The translations under genes were made by a program, and so were the position numbers. 12,829 nt of DNA from Bacteroidota bacterium (GTDB lineage: Bacteria > Bacteroidota > Bacteroidia > Bacteroidales > VadinHA17). Below the pieces are notes generated by a model that worked only from the letters and a program-made list of their open reading frames with translations, was not told where the DNA came from and ran no database searches. Location: the NCBI GenBank assembly GCA_021816545.1, contig JAKAXP010000045.1, forward strand, positions 1-12,829, read 5' to 3'. How positions within the stretch are numbered: the first letter of the stretch is position 1; every line of letters starts with the position of its first letter. Shown here piece after piece: positions 7,864-12,829 of this stretch.

Positions 7864-7904
7864 GAGGCTGTCTCAGTGCAAAATGAGGCAGCCTCACTTT
7901 TTTT
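7864..7904 (+). terminator. Strong rho-independent terminator after hppA
   Basis: GAGGCTGTCTCA (7864-7875) pairs with TGAGGCAGCCTC (7884-7895) as a 12-bp stem with one G-T pair and an 8-nt loop, followed by AC and seven Ts (7898-7904). It separates hppA from the hip operon, whose first operator begins 25 nt later. Confidence 0.85.
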
Positions 7905-7928
7905 ACAGGCTGATAATTTTTTGCATGA

Positions 7929-7948
7929 TTTACCGCTGTGGCGGCAAA
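7929..7948 (+). promoter_or_regulatory. Hip operator O1 (palindrome TTTrCCGC-N4-GCGGyAAA)
   Basis: Left arm TTTACCGC (7929-7936), spacer TGTG, right arm GCGGCAAA (7941-7948). The arms are inverted repeats with one mismatched pair. This is the most symmetric of three related sites upstream of hipB and is the most distal, about 125 bp from the start codon. HipB-type regulators bind palindromic operators, so autoregulation is inferred. Confidence 0.65.
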
Positions 7949-7990
7949 ATGCGTTATGTGTCTTAATTTTTTTATCATGATGCGATTTTA

Positions 7991-8010
7991 AGTGCTGCTA
8001 TAGCGGCAAA
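7991..8010 (+). promoter_or_regulatory. Hip operator O2
   Basis: Left arm AGTGCTGC (7991-7998), spacer TATA, right arm GCGGCAAA (8003-8010). The right half-site is identical to that of O1, while the left half-site matches the arm consensus at 5 of 8 bases. Its centre is 62 bp from O1 and 61 bp from O3, close to six helical turns each, so all three sites should face the same side of the DNA. Confidence 0.55.
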
Positions 8011-8051
8011 TATTAGATATTTATTAACGTTTATTTAAAATATTGACTATA

Positions 8052-8071
8052 TTTACCGCTAAGGAGGCAAA
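8052..8071 (+). promoter_or_regulatory. Hip operator O3, overlapping the hipB ribosome-binding region
   Basis: Left arm TTTACCGC (8052-8059, identical to O1), spacer TAAG, right arm GAGGCAAA (8064-8071, one mismatch to GCGGCAAA). The site ends one base before the ATG at 8073 and contains the AAGGAGG stretch (8061-8067), an unusually good Shine-Dalgarno for this phylum. A possible -7 element, TATATTTA at 8048-8055, overlaps its left edge. Occupancy here could therefore block polymerase, and the sequence serves both operator and translation signal. Confidence 0.6.
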
Positions 8072-8072
8072 A

Positions 8073-8315
8073 ATGATGCAGGCAGATCAACTTGCGGAAG
8101 TACTAAAGTTGCACCGTAAAGCTGCAGGATTAAGCCGTATACAGTTAGCGGAGCTTGCAGGGGTTGGCAAAACTGTGATATATGACCTTGAAAATGGGAA
8201 GGAGACAGTTCAGCTTGATACTCTCCGGAAGATTCTCAAAGTCTTGAATATTACAATGGTTTTGACAAGCCCCCTGATGTATAACCTGGCTAAAACGGGA
8301 AATGAGAAAGGCTGA
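8073..8315 (+). CDS. hipB: HipB-like antitoxin, XRE-family DNA-binding protein
   Basis: The product has 80 residues from the ATG at 8073. The frame opens at a TTG at 8043, but the ATG is preferred because AAGGAGG (8061-8067) sits at the right distance and upstream codons fall inside operator O3. It is a helix-turn-helix protein: the first helix holds DQLAEVLKLHRKAAG, SRIQLAELAGV is helix 2, and GKTVIYDLENG is the recognition helix region, followed by TLRKILKVLNI. A short C-terminal tail follows (about 20 residues, TSPLMYNLAKTGNEKG). In Hip systems HipB homodimers bind the operators and anchor the kinase complex. The gene overlaps the next by 14 nt in another frame, suggesting coupled translation. 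The assignment rests on the HTH plus the following hipS and hipT. Confidence 0.88.
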   Translation: MMQADQLAEVLKLHRKAAGLSRIQLAELAGVGKTVIYDLENGKETVQLDTLRKILKVLNITMVLTSPLMYNLAKTGNEKG

Positions 8316-8616
8316 AGTATATGTAAAAGGGGCCCAGGCAGGCACTCTTACTGAAGTAGTTCAGGGCAGTGAGTACATTTTTGAATACACCCCTGGTTAC
8401 AATGGTCATGATTTGTCACTTACGATGCCTGTTACAAGCTCGATCTACAAATTTGAATGTTTCCCTCCCTTTTTTGATGGTTTGTTGCCTGAGGGAATAC
8501 AACTTGAAGGCCTGTTGAAGACCAGGAAAATTGACAGATACGACTATTTCTCGCAATTGATTGCAATCGGGAATGATATGGTTGGGGCGGTGACTGTAAA
8601 GGAAATTGAAGAATGA
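8302..8616 (+). CDS. hipS: HipS-like protein: free-standing HipA N-terminal subdomain (putative antitoxin)
   Basis: This 104-residue protein matches the small N-terminal subdomain of HipA kinases (Couple_hipA): an opening strand MRKAEVYVKGAQAGTL, a central FEYTPGYNG, then FPPFFDGLLPEG (54-65) and a C-terminal DMVGAVTV strand. In single-chain HipA this is fused to the kinase. Here it is a separate gene between hipB and the kinase, as in the tripartite HipBST system described in enteropathogenic E. coli, where HipS is the kinase-neutralising antitoxin. Position 66, right after LLPEG, is Ile where many family members have Trp, and the protein contains no Trp at all. The ATG at 8302 lies inside the hipB 3' end (14-nt overlap), and its stop overlaps the hipT start as ATGA, so all three are probably translated together. 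Confidence 0.87.
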   Translation: MRKAEVYVKGAQAGTLTEVVQGSEYIFEYTPGYNGHDLSLTMPVTSSIYKFECFPPFFDGLLPEGIQLEGLLKTRKIDRYDYFSQLIAIGNDMVGAVTVKEIEE

Positions 8617-9548
8617 ACCGCTGCCCGATCACATATGAACTGTGTGGGGATGACCGTTACAGCAGGCAGGGGCTCAGACTTTTATCACCCCGACTTGCCT
8701 CCCTGGATGATCTGGAAAAAACAGCTGAAGAACAGAGACAGGAGGCCTTCTACCGCGCTTCCATGATGTCAGTTCAGGGTGTCCAGCCAAAGCTGAGTGC
8801 AATACTTAATACCGCAGATGGCCGGATGGAAATAGTGGACTCAGGTGGGAGATACATACTCAAGCCTCAGCACGACTATTTCCCGGAAATGCCACAGAAT
8901 GAAGACCTGACCATGAGACTTGCTGCGATAGTTGGTCTGAACGTTCCGATCCATGGCATGATATGGTCAAAGGACAATTCTTTAACCTATTTCATCAGAA
9001 GGTTTGACAGGAAAGGGCAGAGTGAAAAGATACCTGTTGAAGATTTTGCGCAACTGGCAGGAATGACCAGGGACAGTAAGTATAACTACAGCCTCGAAAA
9101 AGTGGTCAGTCTGGTCAACAATTACTGCACCTTCCCGGCAATTGAAAAACTGGTTCTCTTCAAGCTGATCATATTCAGTTACCTCACCGGGAATGATGAC
9201 ATGCATCTCAAAAACTTCTCTGTGATCAATGAAAAAGGCATTACCAGGCTTTCACCGTGTTACGATCTTGTAAATACGACAATAGAGTACAGGAAACCGG
9301 AAGAGGAGATTGCATTGCCCCTCAGGGGGCGTAAGAAGAAACTTACAAGGCAGATTCTTGTGGATTATTTCGGGATGGAAAGGTGTGAGTTGCCGGTAAA
9401 AAGTATTGAAAGGGTACTCGAAACCATAGCCTCCGCCATACCTGCGTGGAAGGATCTGATAGCCATCAGCTTCCTTTCGCCGGAGATGAAAGATAAATAT
9501 GTTGAGCTATTGCAAGTCAGGCTTGACGTCTTAAATATTAAACCCTGA
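8613..9548 (+). CDS. hipT: HipT-like serine/threonine kinase toxin (HipA C-terminal kinase core)
   Basis: The protein has 311 residues, close to the HipT of tripartite systems and shorter than HipA of about 440, because the N-terminal subdomain is encoded separately by hipS. Features visible: Gly-rich loop MSVQGVQPK (52-60), ATP-binding Lys84 in YILKP, catalytic loop TGNDDMHLKNFSV (192-204) with Asp196 and Asn201, and metal-binding Asp218 in SPCYDLV. All kinase residues are present, so it is predicted active. Known relatives phosphorylate aminoacyl-tRNA synthetases (HipA on GltX, E. coli HipT on TrpS) and stop growth; the target here is unknown. The loop reads S53-V-Q-G, with a single Ser at the autophosphorylation motif. 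The ATG overlaps the hipS stop by 4 nt. An M61 peptidase gene begins only 13 nt after its stop. Confidence 0.9.
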   Translation: MNRCPITYELCGDDRYSRQGLRLLSPRLASLDDLEKTAEEQRQEAFYRASMMSVQGVQPKLSAILNTADGRMEIVDSGGRYILKPQHDYFPEMPQNEDLTMRLAAIVGLNVPIHGMIWSKDNSLTYFIRRFDRKGQSEKIPVEDFAQLAGMTRDSKYNYSLEKVVSLVNNYCTFPAIEKLVLFKLIIFSYLTGNDDMHLKNFSVINEKGITRLSPCYDLVNTTIEYRKPEEEIALPLRGRKKKLTRQILVDYFGMERCELPVKSIERVLETIASAIPAWKDLIAISFLSPEMKDKYVELLQVRLDVLNIKP

Positions 9549-9561
9549 TATTTCCGTTTCA

Positions 9562-11373
9562 ATGATCAATCAAAGACGATTTGGAGCAGCATCTTTCAAT
9601 ACTGGTGTACTGATGCTGTTAATTAGCTTATTGCTGAGTGTCTCTCCTACCTTCCTGGCCCTGGCAGGGTGTGTTGGCGGTGGCGCTTTCACTGGTTCTG
9701 CAGGTTACTCAACCCCTGTAACATCTGCAACCTCATCTGCAGGAGACCTGAGGATAAACTACATTGTCTCAGTGGATGATGCAGCCAACCATAACTTCAG
9801 AGTCACCATGACACTTGAGGGGGTCAGCGAGGATACGCTGACGCTCAAAATGCCAGTATGGACTCCTGGCTATTACTGGATACAGAACTACCCAAAGAAC
9901 CTGAGCAGGCTGGAGATCAGGGATGAAGCCGGCAGGGAATGCCCTTATTGGAAAACATCCAAGAACATCTGGAGGGTGGCCACCGGTGGCGCAGGCTCAC
10001 TGACGGCCTCATGGGTAGTATATGGCAACAGCCATTCGGTGGCTGATGCTTTCATTGATACCACCCATGCCTTCATAGTACCGGCAGCCCTCTTCCTTTA
10101 CCCGGAAGATGCACTGAAATCGCCAAGCCGGGTAACGCTGGATCTGTACCCCAGGTGGAGTACCGTCTCCACCGGACTGGAACCGGTTACCAGCCCCGCC
10201 GGCCTTGAGAAGTCATCCAACCTTACAGGCAGTAAACCGGCCACAACCCACGCCGGTCAGGATTGGTATACCAACCTGTCAGGCCGGAAACCAGACACCA
10301 CCCCTACCGGCCAGGTCTTGGTGACGGGAACGGATCAAACCTTCAGCGCTTCATGCTATGATGTGCTGTTTGACAGCCCCATCCTTGCCGGAAACCAGGA
10401 GGTGATGACTTTCACAGTCAACTCCGTACCTCACCATATTGCCGTTCTGAATCCAGGCAGCTATGACAGGGAAGCGCTGAAACGCGACTATGCAAAGGTT
10501 GTTGAGAGTGCCGTAAGCATTATCGGCGAGATGCCTTACAGCCATTATACTTTCCTGATCATGGGAAAGGGGATGGGCGGCCTCGAACATCTGAATTCAA
10601 TGGCTGTCTTTACAGGAAGGGAAGACGGGGACATCTATCCTGCTGACAGGAGATCGTTCAGGGGCTGGATGGAGTTCATTGCACACGAGTTCTTTCATCT
10701 CTACAACATTAAGACCATACGGCCTGTTGCCCTGGGGCCGTTTGACTATGACAGGGAGAACTACACTAACATGCTCTGGGTTTCTGAGGGATTCACTGTC
10801 TATTACGAGAACATTATCATGAACAGGGCAGGGTTCATGACGCCCGACGAGATGCTGGAATCTCTCAGCCGGTCAATCACTGCCTATGAATCAATCCCGG
10901 GCAGCAGGGTACAGTCAGCAACCCTCTCCAGCTTTGATACCTGGATCAATTTCTTCAGTCGCAGCGAGAACAGCCAGAACACGACTATTTCATATTACGA
11001 CAAGGGGTGCGGGCTGGGTTTGCTGCTCGATCTTAAGATCAGGCACGAAACCGGCAACGGAAAGACGCTTGACGATGTGATGCGGACGCTCTACTATGAT
11101 TACCATAAGAAGCTTGGCAGGGGTTTCACGGATGAGGAGTTCCGCACGGAGTGCGAGAAAGCTGCCGGGACAGATCTCGGAGAGCTGTTCGGCTGGGCTT
11201 CGTCTGTTGTCAGGCCTGATTACGACAGATATCTTGACTATGCAGGACTTTATCTGAAGGAAGAGGCTCCCCTGGCTCAGGGTGGCAGGGCAAAATTTGT
11301 CATAATGAAGAAGGAGAAGATGACGCCGGCGCAGGAGTTTATTTTCAATGATCTTTTCAGAGTTGTAAAATGA
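9562..11373 (+). CDS. M61 glycyl-aminopeptidase-family lipoprotein, apparently lacking the PDZ domain
   Basis: M61 enzymes are zinc aminopeptidases. The 603-residue protein has an N-terminal M61 beta-domain (about 64-200, including KMPVWTPGYYWIQNY) and the catalytic domain: GGLEHLNS (339-346), zinc motif HEFFH (375-379, Glu376 catalytic), NIKTIRP (382-388), and probable third ligand Glu409 in WVSEGFTVYYE. An N-terminal hydrophobic stretch ends in the lipobox LAGC (34-37), so it should be a lipoprotein acylated at Cys37. The residues after Cys37 are not acidic, which argues against the surface-export signal of this phylum. The PDZ domain expected after DYAGLYLKEE (559-568) is missing; only about 35 residues remain, ending in TPAQ.FIFNDLF as full-length members do. 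Residues 204-257 are a three-fold repeat. The start at 9562 is 13 nt from hipT, so read-through transcription is likely. Confidence 0.88.
   Translation: MINQRRFGAASFNTGVLMLLISLLLSVSPTFLALAGCVGGGAFTGSAGYSTPVTSATSSAGDLRINYIVSVDDAANHNFRVTMTLEGVSEDTLTLKMPVWTPGYYWIQNYPKNLSRLEIRDEAGRECPYWKTSKNIWRVATGGAGSLTASWVVYGNSHSVADAFIDTTHAFIVPAALFLYPEDALKSPSRVTLDLYPRWSTVSTGLEPVTSPAGLEKSSNLTGSKPATTHAGQDWYTNLSGRKPDTTPTGQVLVTGTDQTFSASCYDVLFDSPILAGNQEVMTFTVNSVPHHIAVLNPGSYDREALKRDYAKVVESAVSIIGEMPYSHYTFLIMGKGMGGLEHLNSMAVFTGREDGDIYPADRRSFRGWMEFIAHEFFHLYNIKTIRPVALGPFDYDRENYTNMLWVSEGFTVYYENIIMNRAGFMTPDEMLESLSRSITAYESIPGSRVQSATLSSFDTWINFFSRSENSQNTTISYYDKGCGLGLLLDLKIRHETGNGKTLDDVMRTLYYDYHKKLGRGFTDEEFRTECEKAAGTDLGELFGWASSVVRPDYDRYLDYAGLYLKEEAPLAQGGRAKFVIMKKEKMTPAQEFIFNDLFRVVK
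10171..10332 (+). repeat. Three degenerate tandem 54-bp repeats inside the M61 gene
   Basis: Units at 10171-10224, 10225-10278 and 10279-10332 encode 18 residues each. They begin TGLEPVTSPAG, TGSKPATTHAG and SGRKPDTTPTG, with the shared pattern [TS]G-x-[EK]P-x-T-[ST]-x-[AT]G. The second half of each unit is more variable (units 1 and 2 both end in NL). The insert sits between the strand containing DLYPRWSTV and the conserved LFDSPILAG block, where other M61 proteins have a short loop. Confidence 0.7.
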
Positions 11374-11517
11374 ATAACGGACCCGGGGTGCGATGACTTT
11401 TTAATAGTCTCCGGTGCTCCGGATATAACAGGACCCCCAAGGGTATATATTATTAATAATGAATGATTAAGCCTGGGGAATGTCCCGGATTTGAGAAACT
11501 TACAGAACAGAAAAATA
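11374..11517. other. Intergenic region between the M61 and racemase-like genes
   Basis: The 144-bp gap holds only small hairpins: TCCGG/CCGGA (11410-11414 with 11419-11423) and ACCC/GGGT around 11434. No clear T-tract terminator and no TAnnTTTG promoter element was found. A/T-rich sequence (about 11445-11466) precedes the next gene. Confidence 0.4.
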
Positions 11518-12477
11518 ATGTCATTTGTTCCGAAATTTAAAGATATTGATGCGGCCAGCCGGTTGATCTCGGCGCATGTGCACCGAACGCCGGTGCTGAC
11601 TTCGAAGCAGCTGGATGCGATCAGCGGTGCGAGCCTTTTTTTCAAGTGCGAAAATTTCCAGAAGGTTGGAGCCTTCAAGTTCAGGGGTGCCACGAATGCC
11701 GTACTGAATCTCACGGAGGCCCAGCGCGCCGCCGGCGTGGTGACGCACTCGTCGGGCAACCATGCTGCCGCGCTGGCACATGCTGCGGTGTCACGCGGGG
11801 TGAAGGCCTATATTGTGATGCCCTCCTCGGCGCCCGAGGTGAAGAAGAGGGCAGTGGAGGGTTACGGCGCGGAGATCACCTATTGCGAACCCACGCTGGC
11901 GGCGCGTGAGGCCGCCGCCGCCGGGGTGACAGAGCGTACCGGCGCGACGATGATACATCCCTATGACAACTTTTACATCATCGCCGGTCAGGGGACCGCG
12001 GCGATGGAGCTGCTCGAAGAGATGCCGTACCTTGACGCGGTCCTCGCCCCGGTAGGCGGCGGCGGCCTCCTCAGCGGCTCGGCCATAACAACCCGCCACA
12101 TGGCTCCCGCCGCAAAAATCTACGGGGCCGAGCCGCTGCTGGCCGACGATGCGGCCAGGTCGCTCCGCTCAGGCACAATACAACCCGCACTTCCCCCACG
12201 CACAATAGCAGACGGACTCCTTACTTCGCTCTGCGAAAGAACATTTTCTATCATAAAAGAGAATGTTGACGACATCCTCACTGTCACCGAGGAACAGATA
12301 ATCGAGGCAATGACCCTGATGTGGACCCGCATGAAGATAGTTGTGGAACCTTCATCAGTCGTTCCCCTGGCTTCCGTACTGGCAAACAGGGAACTTTTCA
12401 GCGGCAAAAAGGTTGGAATTATTGTTTCCGGCGGGAATGCTGATCTGTCGAAGCTTCCTTTTGCACAACATGTCTGA
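11518..12477 (+). CDS. PLP-dependent serine racemase / threonine (serine) dehydratase-like enzyme
   Basis: This is a fold-type II PLP enzyme of 319 residues from the ATG at 11518. The frame is open from a TTG at 11491, but the ATG gives the usual N-terminus. Lys54 in KVGAFKFRGA is the Schiff-base lysine; SSGNH (78-82) and GGGG (180-183) hold the cofactor, and SGGN is at 304-307. The block GAEPLLADDA (203-212) matches the divalent-metal site of eukaryotic-type serine racemase, and PPRTIADGL also fits. There is no C-terminal ACT domain, so it is not the biosynthetic IlvA type. Racemisation or dehydration of serine, threonine or 3-hydroxyaspartate are all possible. GC is about 60-70% to near 12190 and clearly lower afterwards. 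A diverged copy of the last 17 codons lies at 12525-12575. Confidence 0.9.
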   Translation: MSFVPKFKDIDAASRLISAHVHRTPVLTSKQLDAISGASLFFKCENFQKVGAFKFRGATNAVLNLTEAQRAAGVVTHSSGNHAAALAHAAVSRGVKAYIVMPSSAPEVKKRAVEGYGAEITYCEPTLAAREAAAAGVTERTGATMIHPYDNFYIIAGQGTAAMELLEEMPYLDAVLAPVGGGGLLSGSAITTRHMAPAAKIYGAEPLLADDAARSLRSGTIQPALPPRTIADGLLTSLCERTFSIIKENVDDILTVTEEQIIEAMTLMWTRMKIVVEPSSVVPLASVLANRELFSGKKVGIIVSGGNADLSKLPFAQHV

Positions 12478-12516
12478 AAATGACCGGCACAATCAGCCTG
12501 TGGGTATGGACTCAGA

Positions 12517-12829
12517 TTACTTACTCCGGCGAGTGGATTTACCTGTCGAAGCTTCCTTTCGGTCAGCACGCCTGAAATAGGCAATTATCGGGTAGTGGTC
12601 TGAATACCTGACCTTTATTATATCAAAGTCAGTACATTCAATGCCGTCACTGTAAAGAACATAATCTATCCTGTTTGGCGGATATTTGCCCCTGTATGTG
12701 AATCCCGCCCCGTACCCTGCTTCCACGAAGGCATCATTCAACCCACGACGCATCACCCGGTAGGTGTATGAAACAGGTGTGTCATTGAAATCGCCCGCAA
12801 CAATCACCGGGTAAGGCGACTTCTCCATG
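12517..12829 (-). CDS. Endonuclease/exonuclease/phosphatase-family protein, C-terminal part (5' end outside window)
   Basis: The 103 residues visible from the first ATG (12828) are the C-terminal end of an EEP-superfamily phosphoesterase (DNase I / AP endonuclease / sphingomyelinase fold). Signatures are VIVAGDFNDTP with the catalytic Asp and Asn, NRIDYVLYS, and YSDHYPI with the terminal metal/catalytic Asp-His pair. Family members have about 250-370 residues, so the Met at 12828 is almost surely internal and the gene continues beyond the window. Substrate (DNA, lipid or other phosphodiester) cannot be told from this part. It converges on the racemase-like gene, with 39 nt between stops. The last 18 residues (RRADRKEASTG... 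to the stop at 12517) are encoded antisense to the relic racemase tail, so this basic end is probably not native to the family. Confidence 0.9.
   Translation of the reverse strand, partial: MEKSPYPVIVAGDFNDTPVSYTYRVMRRGLNDAFVEAGYGAGFTYRGKYPPNRIDYVLYSDGIECTDFDIIKVRYSDHYPIIAYFRRADRKEASTGKSTRRSK
12525..12575 (+). pseudogene. Relic copy of the racemase/dehydratase 3' end
   Basis: The 51 nt at 12525-12575 align without gaps to the last 51 nt of the upstream gene (12427-12477), both ending in TGA, with 37 identities. The core CTGTCGAAGCTTCCTTT is identical (12445-12461 and 12543-12559). The relic reads SGEWIYLSKLPFGQHA-stop against SGGNADLSKLPFAQHV-stop. The Phe, Gln and His codons near the end differ only at third positions, as expected of a homologous coding copy and not a recent duplication. 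Upstream of 12525 the similarity is lost. The stretch is also read on the minus strand as the last codons of the convergent gene. Confidence 0.65.

Noticed and set aside
7929..8071. Three regularly spaced similar elements that could suggest a small CRISPR array
   Set aside because: The repeated unit is only 20 bp, palindromic and imperfect. The intervening 41-42 nt are A/T-rich promoter-like DNA and there are no cas genes. Operators explain it better.
8043..8072. TTG start giving HipB ten extra residues
   Set aside because: The ATG at 8073 has a well-placed AAGGAGG, and the extra codons lie within operator O3 and do not resemble HipB N-termini.
11491..11517. TTG start extending the racemase-like protein by nine residues
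   Set aside because: The family N-terminus fits the ATG at 11518, and the nine residues show no similarity to the fold.
7740..12575. The hppA and racemase tail echoes as attL/attR of one integrated element
   Set aside because: The two repeats are unrelated in sequence, each pair is only 64 or 98 bp apart, and no integrase is present between them. Each must be explained separately.
12341..12580. A small plus-strand ORF spanning the end of the racemase gene and the relic
   Set aside because: It is out of frame with both the gene and the relic tail, has low-complexity content and no start signals.

Overview
The window looks like a chromosomal segment from a member of the Bacteroidota, probably Bacteroidia. 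The pointers are the C-terminus of a SusD/RagB lipoprotein, a ribosomal protein S16 with a long Ala/Glu/Lys-rich tail, a head-GIN (DUF2807) secreted protein, promoter-like TAnnTTTG -7 elements, and start codons that mostly lack Shine-Dalgarno sequences. No rRNA, tRNA, CRISPR array, intact IS or phage gene was seen.

Layout, left to right. The end of a susD-like gene (2-184) is closed by a strong hairpin. A ribosome operon follows: a promoter at 286-315, rpsP, then rimM. Next comes a secreted head-GIN protein whose stop codon abuts the stop of the convergent tRNA t6A synthesis gene (threonylcarbamoyl-AMP synthase). A secreted S9-family serine peptidase and a membrane-bound, predicted K+-dependent pyrophosphatase (hppA) are then both read rightward. 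Downstream of a strong terminator (7864-7904) is a lower-GC accessory block, a three-gene HipB-HipS-HipT type toxin-antitoxin operon with overlapping genes. It is preceded by three copies of a 20-bp palindromic operator at an almost exact 61-62 bp period. Only 13 nt beyond hipT lies a lipoprotein of the M61 glycyl-aminopeptidase family. The window ends with a PLP-dependent serine racemase/threonine dehydratase-like gene and, convergent to it, the 3' part of an endonuclease/exonuclease/phosphatase-family gene.

The main points of interest are these. (1) The hipBST-like operon has helically phased operators, a HipS with no tryptophan at all, and a HipT Gly-rich loop reading SVQG. (2) Just downstream of both hppA and the racemase gene, the same situation recurs: a short diverged copy of that gene's own 3' end, equal in length and including the stop codon, left in the intergenic region. 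(3) The racemase gene is compositionally mosaic, about 65-70% GC over most of its length and under 50% in its last quarter. Together with the relic tail this suggests recombination between paralogs or xenologs. (4) The M61 peptidase carries an internal triplicated 18-residue repeat and appears to lack the usual PDZ domain.

All calls come from reading the sequence by eye. Family names rest on recognised motifs, not on database searches.
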